A DNA stretch of 64,000 nt from Mytilus galloprovincialis (Eukaryota > Mollusca > Bivalvia > Mytilida > Mytilidae). How positions within the stretch are numbered: the stretch's first letter is position 1; every line of letters begins with the position of its first letter. Positions 14,720-34,095 of this stretch are shown here, piece by piece. A model generated the notes under the pieces. That model was not told where the DNA came from and made no database searches. It saw only the letters and a list, made by a program, of their open reading frames with translations. Made by a program: the position numbers and the translations under genes. The stretch lies in NCBI RefSeq assembly GCF_965363235.1, contig NC_134840.1, forward strand, positions 58,708,793 to 58,772,792, read 5' to 3'.

Positions 14720-14960
14720 CTAAGAAGTTAATATAAATTGCCACATATCCGTGTGGTAGGGTACATAAGTTCTTGAGGTCATATAAATCTTTCATTGGTC
14801 AATGTTAAATTGTTGTTATCAGATCCCTATTCTCAGATCCTATAAGCAGTAGGACAATTACATTTGGCGTATTTGATTGCAAGAGGTACATGTCTATCAG
14901 ACAGTGTTTAAATGATTTTCATATTAATTTCAAGATCTTGAAAGTATCTAGGTTATGCTA
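14720..14960 (+). repeat. Fragment of the 145-bp satellite
   Basis: Contains 'cattggtcaatgttaaattg' and 'gcagtaggacaattacattt', matching the units at 11202-12105. It lies in what would be intron 1 of the dead exon 1 at 14271. Confidence 0.55.
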
Positions 14961-15751
14961 TATCTATACTAAAACAGGTATCTTAAAGACTTTCAAAATC
15001 ATAATTAATAAAGCAGGCGAGACATCTTGGTGTGCACTGGTATATTTCTATTTATACTAATTTGTCTGATATCGGTCGAGTTGTAATATGCACATCAAAA
15101 ATAGGAAGGGGGAAAACCTCATTGACTGACTTTAAATTCTCTGAACTTAAAATGTAATTTGAAAAAAGTTTATTGACATAATGAATAAAGAAAGTATCTA
15201 GAAATGCATACCCATGTATTGTTTTGAGAACAATATATAAGAAAAACACACTTGTCACTATACGTCTCAATGAATATGTTATTTATTATTTCCTTTTAAA
15301 TATCGTCGTTTCAAACGAAAAATTTACTTCGATTGTTCATAGTCATTTAATTTTACTGAAAATACATACCTATATATGTCCATAAAACTGAAATGGGCGT
15401 TTCGGAGAACTTCGGTTTAAGAGACAGATTATCCGTTTCTTCATGCAAAAATGACATGCTGTCTCACAAAACCGAATGCGAAAAGTTTTGGCGGGGAACA
15501 TGGGGTAAACACGATATAAGAAGGCACTTAAATAAAAACATGGTCGACATGTTTCATGCGTAAATACGCATACAAAGTAAAATTATAATTTATAAATCTG
15601 CATCATTTCTTATGTTTTATGTCTGTACCTATAACAATGATACCTTCAAGTTTCCTTTTGAGTATACATGAGCATGTTTTTGGAAGCTTCATGTTACTTA
15701 TAGAATAACTAATAGAATAATTTAAATAGAGAAAAAGTTTCAACGAGTGAC

Positions 15752-15826
15752 CGAACAACATATTAATTCACGAATGAGCGAAGCGCATGAGGTAATTATC
15801 AGTGTTGTTTGGTCACGAGTGAATAC
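15752..15826. repeat. Small foldback element
   Basis: Arms gagtgaccgaacaaca and tgttgtttggtcac flank a loop with atgagcgaagcgcatgag. The gagcgaagcg core is frequent in palindromic elements of invertebrate genomes. Confidence 0.55.
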
Positions 15827-16310
15827 TATTTTTCGATATTTGAATTCTTCAATTAAGTATTCTTTTTATTGCATTGGCAAATTGCTTTTTTTTAAGAAAT
15901 TAATGTAAAACATGTAAGGAACTATATCTTTTTTCAAAGCATTCACAATTTTTTTGATCCGCCGTTGTCGACGTCTTGAAAACGCCTATTATTGTATGAC
16001 GACGTTTATTTCACATGTGAACTGGGAAATCAATGTAATTCATAGCAACCAATGTAATAATATGTTTTAGACACTTGGTTATTAACTTCCGTTTTGGTCA
16101 AACTTTTTTTTCTGATTTTGTGTGAAAAGACAGACAATCATAAAGCAGCTCTACAATTTCAAATTAAAGTAGATGTTTTCTAGGTTACATCATTTCTCAA
16201 TTAACCCAAATACCAGTAAAACATTCTTGTTTTATTATCATTTAACAAACATCTGATGTGTCCCTGGAACAAAAATATACTGAGTTCAGCCAAACGCTTC
16301 TAACCCTAAA

Positions 16311-16477
16311 CAGTGGCGGATCCATAACTTTTTCTAATGAGGGACCCGCTGACTGACCTAAGGGGGGGGGGGGGCCGCTCCAGTCATGCTTCAATGATTC
16401 CCTATATAATCAAACAAATTTCTCCCAAGAAAGGGGGGCCCGGGCCCCCCATGCCCCCCTGGATCAGCCTATGCTAA
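16311..16477. mobile_element. Short element with ends CAGTGGCGGATCCA / TGGATCAGCCTATG
   Basis: Imperfect terminal inverted repeats, G-tract and C-tract interior (12 consecutive G at about 16362, then a ggggggcccgggcccccc palindrome). This matches a non-autonomous element type common in marine invertebrates. Confidence 0.6.
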
Positions 16478-17049
16478 AGATTTACAAAGAAAATTGAAAG
16501 AAACCTTATAAATTTCATGCGTCCGAAACATTTTTTCGGGATTTATCGTCACCAGGAACGCCCAATGCCATTCGTTTGGAAAAAGTTCATGGATGTATAA
16601 TATCCGAATCAGTTGAAGAGCTGTATTACAAAAAAGAACATAAAACATAGCAAAGTCTATCTAAAATCAACTTTGCATGTGGGAATTGAAACCTGAGTTT
16701 TTTTTTGTCAATTCTTTTTATTGACGAACAATTATAGAAAGGATTGTAAAAAAGTATGTCATGATTTTGCCATTTGATATGGGACTTTTTGTTTTAAATT
16801 TTCTCTGAGTTCGGTATTTTTTTTTAATTTAACTTTTTTAGTATACCGATGTTCTAAGTATCGAGCTGATGCTAACATTGGAAACTGACAGTCCACAAGC
16901 AGCTGTATCGACCAAGTCCTGTAAAAAAATCAAAAGATAAATTTTATGTGTCCGAAGCATAATAACATTTTCGAATTTTCCGTTTTCTTTATTTGCCGAT
17001 ATGAATTATATCAAACGCCTGCGTGTCAGGGGAGGGACACATTCTTGGA

Positions 17050-17531
17050 CATGGTTTATTGCGCGTTATAAATAAAATTCTGAAAATCAATGCAATTTGG
17101 CAACGTCTCAATTTGATTTTATCATTATAACAATAATATGCACAAAAATAATAAAACAAAACAAAAACAACAGCTGTCAGATAATGCATAATTCAAATAA
17201 CTGTGTTACCCTTGACCGCTTTGTAATCAAAAGAATAAAAGCAATACCTTACGAAAACAAAAAGAAGTTTCGATGAAACAAACCGGTCTATTTTAATTGA
17301 TCATAAACTTTTATTTCAAAGAATAGCTTTACCTATTTACCCATATATGTATATATTTTTTTAGAAATATGGGTAGTGCTTATAAAAACCGATATAAAAC
17401 ACAGATCATCCTTAGTTTGCACATTGTTGAGGGCTGAAAGGTGACATATAGGTGCTTATATCAACGTTATTTGGACTCGGTTGTTTAGTTGTTGCGTTGG
17501 TATTTACATCGTATCTCCTTATCTTATACAA
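17050..17531 (+). promoter_or_regulatory. Duplicated upstream region and leader of copy B
   Basis: The block is shared with 13880-14270 and 53690-54119, upstream of other exon 1 copies. A TATA-like box, GATATAAAAC, lies at 17391-17400, about 130 bp before the ATG, and is repeated at 53986-53995 before copy D. From about 17409 to the ATG the sequence aligns with the dispersed 'gtcttatcggggcc' repeat (ttgttgagggc..ggtgacatat..tcgtatctcctta), so the leader appears repeat-derived. The TATA role is inferred from position and conservation. Confidence 0.5.
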
Positions 17532-24498
<6,967 letters not shown>

Positions 24499-26395
24499 CA
24501 AAATTGTTTGATAATGATTTCAATTTCCATACTAACAATATGGAATACCATTTGGGCTGTGATAGGTGCATGATATCATTCGTAAAACAACTTTAAAATT
24601 TAAAGTATTTTCTTTAACTGTACCTGAAAAAATTTAAAGTATTTTCTTTAACTGTTTCTGAAAAAATTATTTAAGAATATTTCTGTCTGTATGTCGTAGA
24701 CCACCAAATATATAAGTTTTATGGTAATGTGTTTAGACAGACAAGATATAGTACATTTATATATTGTGTACATATAGTTTGAGTTAACCAAATGTTTGGA
24801 ACTTTAGGAAACAGTTTCTGATGTTCCTAACATGTATAATATATTTTATAATGAATTTCAATAATGTCTATCGAAAAACTATTGAATGGTTATGCATGCG
24901 CCAGTTTAAGTTTTGGTGAATGTATAACCACAGTAGGTGTCATAAATGATTATTAGGTAGTTAGAAATGTCTTTTTTTAATTTATCGGCTGTTCGAATGA
25001 TGAAAAAGTATTGCGATTTCCTTTTATAAACGTTTTTTTCTTTTTTATGTTTAAGTTATTTTATCAAAGGTAAGTTTAAGTATTTTTCATTATCGTTTCA
25101 ACGTGTGCAATAACTGTAGACACTGTATAGATTGTTATGTTATAGATAGAGCAGATTTTATAAGGAATGTAATTTGTAGAAATTATTATGATTATATCTT
25201 CATTGTGTACATTAAACTCACATAATATACCAGAATGTCAATAAATATTTGTCGTTTACTGCTTAATCTTTTAGCCTGAAAAGTTAGATGTATTTGACTA
25301 TTATTTTTATTCGTTGTTTATTTTTAACAACTTTTTATATTTCATAGGAGTAAAAGAGAGGCAGAAGTTACCAAAGGAATAGTATAACTCATAAGTCGAA
25401 AACAAACTAACATGTTAAAAAAACCAGAAAGGAAACTAAATTACAAAGAACAGTCTACTATAAACCACTTAAGAAACCGAAGGATGAGCGCCACAAACAT
25501 CCACACACATGTTCTGTGTCACAAAATATCTCGCATGTTGATTAATCTGTAATTTGATATTGTTGCTAGGTTTTTCATGTCTTCAGTGTTCACTCCTCCG
25601 ACTGTATATATCTATGGTTGTTTAAGGGATAATATGTCTTTAACTTTAACAGCTTTTACTGTCCTCATCTCATTTCATTTAGATTGAATGCGATTTTCAG
25701 TTTGTTTACCACTTCCACTTTAAACTATTCTTAGTTGGATTTGTCTTATTTGTACTGCAATCGATTATGAACTAGTAATTCAATTCTAATTTTGAAAAAA
25801 AAGAATATTTCCTTAGATGGACACTTTGTTTCATTCAAGTCCTTTTATAAGTTGTTGTTTGTACTTTTAATTATTTGTTATTATTGTAACCTACAATACT
25901 ACTGTCCCAACTTAGGTTAACGGGTAAGCGCTATTAACCATGTGCAACAACGCCACATTCCGGATCTGCTTACCCCAGTCAGAAGCCTGAAATTAGGTTT
26001 TTCCAATTTTCTATGGAAAGACCTATTGGTTTTCTTCTGATTATTATCATTATTATTTTTTTTTCTTCTTCTGCCACATACGGTGCTTTGTTGTTTCGCA
26101 AGATGTCTCTTTAGATTTTTTGCATTTGGTATTCGCAGTACGACTGTTGTCTTTATTTGTACTTAAATCAGGCGGTTGTTTTTCTAGTTTAAAATGTTTG
26201 ACATTATCTAACATTTGGTCATTTGGGGCCTTTGTTTTCTTACTTTCGGTATGGTTTTACTTACTGTTGAAGGTGGCAAATAGTTGCGTTCACTAACGTC
26301 ATTTTGATATTTGATATTTGAAGGATCTTTTCACAAGGTTTTAACTGCGTGGTAGTTTCCTTTTTTCCGACAGAAAATTAGGTATTCAATGGTGA
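24499..26395. other. 3' flank of copy B
   Basis: Matches the flank of copy A up to about 25600, without the insertion seen at 5953-6108. 25600-26320 holds no recognisable gene. Confidence 0.55.
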
Positions 26396-26575
26396 TTATT
26401 CACCAAAACTAATTGACATTAAACATCATCACCGTAAAATCTAATCGCACGTGAATTATGTATCTCCAAGTTAATATGATATCCCAAGGCTTGTATTTCA
26501 ATTTGTGATTTCGATGATAGAGGGTTGCAGTTCATAATAGAACCATAAAACAAAGTGTTCCAAGTGATGAAGCTA
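26395..26575 (+). mobile_element. Decayed Penelope-like relic after copy B
   Basis: Same relic as 6420-6600, here continuous into ccaagtgatgaagctaaaac without the insertions present in copy A. Confidence 0.6.
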
Positions 26576-26616
26576 AAACCAGCCCGTTGAATAATAATAA
26601 GAAATAAATGTTATAT

Positions 26617-26935
26617 AGATATAAGAAGATGAGGTATGAGTGCCAATGAGACAACTTTCCATCCAAGTCACAATTTTTAAAAGTTAACCATTATAGGTCA
26701 ATGTACGGTCTTCAACACGGAGCCTTGGCTCATACCGAACAGCAAGCTATAAAGGGTCTCAAAAATAACTAGTGTTTAACCATTCAAACGGGAAAAAACA
26801 ACGGTCTAATCTGTATAAATAACAAGAAACGAATAACACTTATGAACCTCATCAACAAACGTCAACTACTGAACATTGAACATCATATTCCTGACTTGAG
26901 ACAGGCGTATTTGAGAAAAATACCAGTCTTTGGAT
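26617..26935 (+). repeat. 'gtggtatgagtgccaatgag' repeat, uninterrupted
   Basis: Runs from gaggtatgagtgccaatgag to accagtctttgga. It is the empty-site reference for the Penelope insertion at 7226-10075. Confidence 0.6.
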
Positions 26936-27335
26936 ATAAAATATCTATTAAATATCTAAATAAAAGTTACCAACAAAATTTGAATGCTTAGGTTGAAAAT
27001 TACAAAAATGTAACCGATAAACATTCTAATATCAAATTCATCGTAAGTTTAAACTTCATAAACATAATCATGCCTAATTTATATATTTTTTTGTAATTGT
27101 ACATACTTGTCTATTGTTTCCTTTGAGACATATAAATGACAACCATATTATATATGAAACTGGTTAAATGCACATACCTTTGATTTCAAAATACCTTTGT
27201 TTCAAATTACGAATTAAAAAGGGGTCTCATCATTAAACGTTTTAACGTAAATAGACATGACCAGGTTTATCATTTTTCATAAACTTTTATCTTTTTTCTA
27301 CGGAAGCCGATAAGGGCCATTCAAAAAAATAAATT

Positions 27336-27570
27336 ATGTCGTAATTACGACATAGCATGTCGTAATTTCGACATAACATGTCGTTATTACGACATAGCTA
27401 TGTCGTTATTTCGACATAACATGTCGATATTACGACATCGCTTTGTCGTTATTTCGACATAACATGTCGTTATAACGACATCACTATGTCGTAATTTCGA
27501 CATAACATGTCGTAATAACGACATCACTATGTCGTTTTAACGACATAGCTATGTCGTAATAACGACATCG
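27336..27570. repeat. Palindromic array of about 22-bp units (ATGTCGTAATTACGACAT)
   Basis: About ten units in 235 bp, each a near-perfect palindrome of ATGTCGTNAT/ATNACGACAT with variable centre and short linkers (agc, aac, cac). Each unit carries two CpGs in otherwise CpG-poor AT-rich DNA. It abuts the large inverted-repeat structure that begins at 27569. Confidence 0.85.
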
Positions 27571-30500
27571 CTATATATATATAAAAGAATATGTATTATG
27601 ATTGCCAAGAGACTAAATGACACAGAAATTATCAACTATAGGTCATCATAATTCCCCCATTAATTAGAAAAGCCCCCGCATAGTCAGCTATAAAAGAGGG
27701 ACGAAAGATGCCAGAGGGAGAGTCCCCGAAATGCTGTGTGGCAGACAGTGTTATTAATTAATTATTAGTTCCCTTGGTAAAACTCCAAATTTCATATTTA
27801 ATGTATTTCATTGTTAAATAATTTACATGAAGCTTAATAAGTATATATTTGTTAATTGTATAGCTTTTGCTATTTGAATTCATTGGTTAAAGATATTTAT
27901 TTATATTGTAAAGTTTAATATTTGCATCGTCGCAAAATCTTTGGTTACCTTTTTTGGTTACCTTCTGTGATAAACTTATATATTTTATAGATCCTATTGA
28001 ATTTTAATAAAGTACCGAATGTGGCAGGGCTATCTAGCCTGTCAAGGTTGATAGGAACTTCTATTTGTTGGAAGAATAATATGTGGAACTGATAAGAGGA
28101 CTGACATTCAGTCCTACCGAGGCAAGCCAAGCTTTCCACCTATTTTAAATAAGCGCAAACTACATGGCTTCTTGTAATAAGGATGAATTGAAGTATTGAT
28201 TGCTTTATCTCTACTTTCAAACGGTGGGCACGATGTTCCTACAACACCTAGGATTTAAAACGGAATCTTCGAAATTTCATCCGCAAAACAAAATAAAAAT
28301 GTTAGAAAACACGAACCAATATTAAAACAAAATCAATATATTATATGTTTTAAATTATGTTTTTACAGCTCTTGATCATATAGTAAGAATTACCTAGTTT
28401 ATTTGAGGATTAAAATAACAAAGCTATGTGAAAAAAACGGATGTTCAACGTTACATTTATGAAAAACTGTTTCAACTCTTATGTAAATTAAAGTGATCCT
28501 ATTTCTTATTTTCTGATCTTTTTGATTCTTGGTAGGAACAGCGACATGTGTCGGTTCTTTGTGGCGTTAAAGCCGTTATTTTGCCAAATTTCATTTGACT
28601 CGGTGGTTGTATATTAAGCTGGAATAAGAAAAATGTCCAACGACGTATTTCGTTAACTCAACGACTGAAAGTGAATTTTAAAAGAATATATAGCAGAAAA
28701 TGAATAAAAAGAGTAAGACAATAATAATATCTAACAAAAGTACAAATATTTGCCTCATTGTTCGTGAGTTCAAATATTGCTGATTCAATAAAATCTTCTC
28801 TACACAGTCGTTTTTCAAACGGTAGCCATTTTGTCCCAGTTGATATTTCATTTTTCAAAGCAGTTAACGCGTATTTTTTATGATTGATCAAAACAAAAGT
28901 TAGATAGATACACGAAGAGTAAAAAATGCCAAGATTCTTTTCTTATTAACTACATATTTGGGTCTTCAAGGAATAAAATGATTCCACACATTACAAAACG
29001 GTAGCCAATTTGTCCAAACGTCTGAAAACGTCTAAAATCCGAAAGACGCTAATTTCCGACGTTCCATGTGCAAAAGTTTCAATTAAATGTTCATGATAAT
29101 TAACAACAAATCGTGTAATGAAATTTGGAAAAAGAGGTTGATGATTGCTGCCGAAAAAAAGATTAGTGCATGTTGCTATAGACTCCGCCCGGGGACATAG
29201 GTTCGACACAGGTTAAATTTTGCAATTTTTATTAATCGTTTATAGCTTTTAACGATTTATTTAAAAGAATGGGGAAATGTCTCATTACATGAACTTCGTC
29301 CAACTTTTGCAAAGACAAATTGGAGAAACCAAGACAGTCCTCTAAATGTAAAATGCGAATTGAAATTTATGTTGCGGAAGTACTCCGAAATAGACCATTT
29401 AAAGTCGTCACTTCAGTAAGGTGCAATCACCAATATTAAAAGACTTAAAACCAGTTCACGGAATGTTTTACTTCGCGATTTGTCCTGCTATTCATGTTAT
29501 AACTGTCGTGATGAAAGTAATTCATGTACTAGCGAAGCCGGAACTTTTCGTCAATATAAACTTGTGCATGAAATGGAAGTAATTGAAAGACGAATCCCAA
29601 ACAGCGACGAAAACTGTTTCATCGAATCAATAAAAACCCGGGATTATATTAGCCGTTTTCGCGGATGATCCAGGAGTAGATTACTATATTTTAAAATGTA
29701 TATCAGAAGTTGAACACTATAGATGACTTGGGAAATAATTCTCAAGCCAAGGTTCAAGTAATTGAAGGGGTGTATTTCGACAACTTGTGTGCCAGGGAAA
29801 ATACAATTCTATTCAAATTTAACCAATTAAGGGTAAAAATGTTCGATTTACTTGCAGTGTCAGATATATTTGTATTGGGGTTGAATTAAGATATAGAAAT
29901 TTTACAATGACAGATGATATGCACCTTGAAAGTTAAACATCCTATGATAAAAGTTTTGTATGGAAAACCGTATACATGCACTTCCGTCCCATCTTTCCTT
30001 CCTACATTACTTGCGACAGTTCTGCATTTTTTGTTGAAATAACTTAAAGGGTAAACATTATTAAATCGATTTCCACAACTTGAGGTAACTTATGATAAAA
30101 TTACATCACAAAACGAACAGAACCAGAATCAACCAACATATAAAAAACCGAATAAAACCCTTTTCGACGCCGCATTTTTTAATTTTAAAAGTGTAACGTG
30201 GTGTTGTAGGAACATCGTGCCCAACGTTTGAAAGTAGAAATAGAGCAATCAATACTTTAATTCACCCTTATTACAATAAGCCATGTAGTATGCGCTTATG
30301 AAATGGGAGGTGGAAAGTTTAGCTTGCCTTGGTAGAACTGCATGCCAATCCACATATAATTCCACATATTATTCTTTAGAAGTTTATACCGTCCTTGACA
30401 GGCTATATATGCCCTTCCACGATACGTCGGTAATTTAATGAACTTCAATGGATCTATAAAATATATAAGTTTCTCACAGAAGGAAACCAAAGAAGGTAAC

Positions 30501-30870
30501 CAAAGATTTTCCGACGATGCAAATATTAAACTTTACAATATAAATAAATATCTTTAACCAATGGATTCAAATAGCAAAAGCTATGCAATTAACAAATATA
30601 TACTTATTAAGCTTCATGTAAATTATTTAACAATGAAATACCTTAAATATGAAATTTTTACCAAGGGAGCTAATAATTTATAAATAACACTGTCTGCCAC
30701 ACAGCATTTCGGGGACTCTCCCTCTGGTATCTTTCGTCCCTCTTTTATAGCTGACTATGCGGGGGGCTTTTCTAATTATTGGGGGCATTATGATGACCAA
30801 TAGTTGTTAATTTCTGTATCATTTAGTCTCTTGGCAATCATAATACATATATTCTTTTATATATATAGCG
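27569..30870. mobile_element. 3.3-kb foldback structure with 0.67-0.68-kb inverted arms
   Basis: The left arm 27569-28249 and the right arm 30200-30870 are imperfect reverse complements along their whole length; shared blocks include tttgcatcgtcg, agcttttgctatttgaatt, cattcggtactttat-like sequence and cacgatgttcctacaacacc. The arm ends contain sequence related to the dispersed repeat at 12253-12408 and 'tctccctctggtatctttcg'. No target duplication is obvious. It may be a foldback transposon or a local inverted duplication. Confidence 0.7.
28250..30199. other. Loop of the foldback structure, with remnants of a coding region
   Basis: Short open frames only. On the + strand, 29400-29880 reads as protein in broken frames, including a Cys-rich stretch LSCYSCYNCRDESNSC and, after a stop, KVQVIEGVYFDNLCARENTI. 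These could be remnants of an element-encoded protein. I do not recognise it with certainty. 'acggtagccatttgtcc'-like words occur twice (28820, 28996). Confidence 0.35.
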
Positions 30871-31275
30871 AAAAACTATTAACAATAATAAGAAAACATT
30901 AATATTTATATTTATATACAACAAACACTATAAACGTGTATACGCTTGTTATACACTTATCCAGGAATTACTTTTAGCCCGATAATATACTCTTACGAAA
31001 TACTCTTATCCTGGAAATTTCATTTTTTCCAAATAAATATACTTAAAGTATTAACAAGCGGTTCTTTTATTTGAGATCGTAAGTTATATTGATGAATTGT
31101 ATTTTTTATGCATTTGCTATTAATATTGTTACAAATTCATTTAAATTATACCGAAATAGGAATCATAGCTGCCGAGATCTAAAATAATGTCTCCCGTGTA
31201 TCTGTTACCCCCTTAGAAAACTTGAAATAGGAACCAGCTCTAGTTCGCGCTATTTCCGAAATCCGTAATATCAAG

Positions 31276-31365
31276 ATGAAGTTTTCAACAATATTGATGC
31301 TGTTTAACTTTTTATTATTTCTTCTGATGAAAAGTGTCAACTCTCACACAGATGAAAAAGAAAAG
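31276..31365 (+). CDS. Possible first exon of a small secreted protein
   Basis: 30 codons from ATG to a consensus donor (AAAAG-gtatgt), phase 0. The peptide is a textbook signal sequence: MKFS, a hydrophobic core TILMLFNFLLFLL, then VNSHTDEKEK. I do not recognise the family. The nearest downstream candidate exon in matching phase is 33856-34095. Confidence 0.4.
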
Positions 31366-32339
31366 GTATGTATTAATTATTTGTGAATATTTTTTAATTG
31401 ATAAAAACCTTGCACACACATTTCAGATCTATTAATCATTATAGTGCAAGTAAATGCCGATATCGTTTTGACAAATAAAATGCACTCGTGTCAAAATAAT
31501 TAAATCCAAATGATTAGAGATAAACAAGATACATGTTTGTAACTTATAACGCTCCAACCATTGTACAAACTTATACTATTTGATTAAATTGACATGTTCT
31601 CAAATACCGAAAATATATTGTGAGGGTCCAAGAAAAAAAAACTTTATGGTTTGTCGAGGAAGAAAAAGTGATAAGTTTAGATAGGTAAATGTTCTTATAG
31701 ATCTAATAGCTCATTCAATCTATTATTTTTAACATCAAACTCTTACATTATATGACAATGGGACGATCATTTTATTTTGCGAGGGTGTAAAGGGGGGGGG
31801 GGGTGAAATATGTGTAACTTAAAACTTTATTCTTTGTGGATAGGAGAATAGGAGTAGATACAATACCTTTAACTAGATATTTCAATTTTGCCGGTGATTA
31901 TTAAAACAGTTGAAGCAATTAATCAATCGGAGAGTACAGCCTCAAATCCTGTATAGCAACACAAACATTATCACAATTTTTAGTTTTATTTAGTGATTTT
32001 ATAATGTTATTGATCATTATTTAGAGGATAAACAGTGTATACATATAATACATAAAAGAAAAATAGCAGATCGATTGGTTTAGGCGTTCGTATTTAAATG
32101 AACTTACTCCTGGTAAGCTCATACTAGTATATTATTTATTTTTTCCTTTCTCAATAACTCTACAATTTAAGTTTACAAAAACGACGGATTTTTTTTTACT
32201 TAAAAACGTGTTTTCTCATTTAAATGTGTATTTTGATATATATGGACTTTCGTATTTTCCTAGAATAAAAATCAAATAATTTAATAGTATATTTAATACA
32301 CTAACAGTGTTTACAAAACAATTTTGAGCTAAGCTATAC

Positions 32340-33175
32340 AGGTACCACCGCAACTGAACCTACCATACAAGCAATTCTTTATTGGGCTAGATTAAATACT
32401 GAAAACATAAACCCATTGCTACAAGAAAGTTATACATTAAGTAAAACACCTTGATTCACAAGGAGTTTATACTTGGTCCACTTTTATAAAAGATTCAACA
32501 CAAGAAATGAATATTGATATACAAAAAGTAATGTCCTGCCAAAATATGGAACAAGTTAACAAACTAGAGATTAAGAATATTACAAGTAAATTTTATTCAG
32601 AACTACTGGAAAATAAAATTAATAGTTTGAACGAAAATAACAAACTTTTTCTTTACAAAAATATTAAAGTCAAACAAGACCAAGAATTTTATCTAAAATA
32701 TCACAATTTTGAAACTAGACGTTTATTTACAAAAATTAGAATTAGTGACTATAATTTGCTCATTGAGAAGGGCAGATATCTAAAAATACCTCGAGACAAT
32801 AGAACATGTCCAACTTGTAAAACCTTAGAAGATGAAAATCACTTTCTCCTCCACTGTCAAATTAATAATGTTTTACGTATAAAACTTTTTAATGACATGG
32901 CAATAGATAATCCTATGTTTCCAAATCTATCTGATACTGAAAAACTAATAGTCCTACTAAATGCTTCTAATATAAACCAAGTGAAAAAAACCGGTTCCTT
33001 TATAAAACAGTCTTTACAGCTGAGGACAGGGGACTCTTAGTTAGTTTTACTTGTATATATATAGATATGTGTGTGTTCAACTCAGTTATTTTATTGTTGT
33101 TGTTACTTTTGTTTATGTCACAAGTATAATGTTATTTATATGACAAATAAAGATTATTACAAAATTAATAAATAT
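32340..33175 (+). mobile_element. 3' fragment of a non-LTR (LINE) retrotransposon
   Basis: Coding remnants from about 32365, then an open frame 32507-33040 (177 aa) resembling the region after the reverse transcriptase domain: FTKIRISDYNLLIEKGRY, IPRDNRTCPTC and a C-x2-C...H-x-4-C pattern in TCKTLEDENHFLLHC. It ends with a 3' untranslated part and AATAAA-like sequence. 5'-truncated, as is usual for LINEs. The clade is not determined. Confidence 0.7.
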
Positions 33176-33855
33176 GTCAACAACCAGTCATTACTAATAA
33201 GCCTTCAAATAAATAAAGTGAATGGAGAGCCATTAACGACCTTGTAATCTAGCATCGTGTTTCAAACATTTTAACTTTCTTCAATAGGTTAATTATCATA
33301 GTTACGATTAAAACTATTATATAAATACACTATGCGTTCCGAAAAAAAATCTAACAGGTGTCAAGTTTAAATTCTGTGTACTTATATAATCTTAAATACT
33401 ATATTGACATCGCAGTGTTAAATATGCATTCCTGTAAATGTTTAGCAAAATCGTCTGCAAGGTTACTTAGTAATACTTAATTTTATGTAGTAGTTTGAAA
33501 TCTTAATTCATAAACTCAGTTTTTAAATTACTATGTAAATGCTATAGAAAAATCATAATATATCCCAAAGTTGTCTACTTTTAAAAAAAGATATTTAATG
33601 TTTAAATTCCTGACATACAATCGTTTTATTGCTGCTCCTTCTGAAATCAAACATTAGCAAAAGTTCGCATTTGAATGGTTTGTATATTTAAATATCAAAT
33701 TTTTAAATTTTCGGCACACTTCGAACGAAAATCTAGTCTTTTGTTTTCTCTGAAGATACTTTTTATCCCCTATTATTGTACTTCATATTGGAAATCAATG
33801 TGACTGATAATATATATTTTTTTCAACGCCTATGTGTATGCAAAATTAAATTAAG

Positions 33856-34095
33856 AATGGAATTGGGGAATGTGTCGAGGTAGACAACAACCCGACCATA
33901 ATATCTCATGTATACCTCACCAATGATGTTCGTCAATGGGCTTCGTTGTTCAATCACACATGTATGTCTAACATCTATAGCAATTGCATAATAACTTTGA
34001 ATGAGGACAGTAATTATGATCTTGTTCAATATCTACTTAGGATAAGAAATCCTGAACAAGAAGAAGACTACAATTCAGATGAGCCAGAGGAATAG
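33856..34095 (+). CDS. Possible terminal exon of the small secreted protein
   Basis: 79 open codons after an AG (ttaag), phase 0 like the donor at 31366, ending in an acidic tail (NPEQEEDYNSDEPEE) and TAG. AATAAA lies at 34105-34110. With 31276-31365 it would give a 109-aa secreted protein with three Cys. Against this, the acceptor lacks a strong pyrimidine tract, and the first 40 nt resemble a dispersed repeat (compare 56835-56875). Weak candidate. Confidence 0.25.
   Translation, partial: NGIGECVEVDNNPTIISHVYLTNDVRQWASLFNHTCMSNIYSNCIITLNEDSNYDLVQYLLRIRNPEQEEDYNSDEPEE

Noticed and set aside
15052-15270. Minus-strand 72-codon frame beginning with a signal-peptide-like sequence
   Set aside because: No splice sites, conserved partner copy or further domain; AT-rich DNA often gives such hydrophobic frames.
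27336-27570. Evenly spaced palindromes resembling a CRISPR array
   Set aside because: There are no unique spacers; units are contiguous variants of one palindrome in an animal genome.
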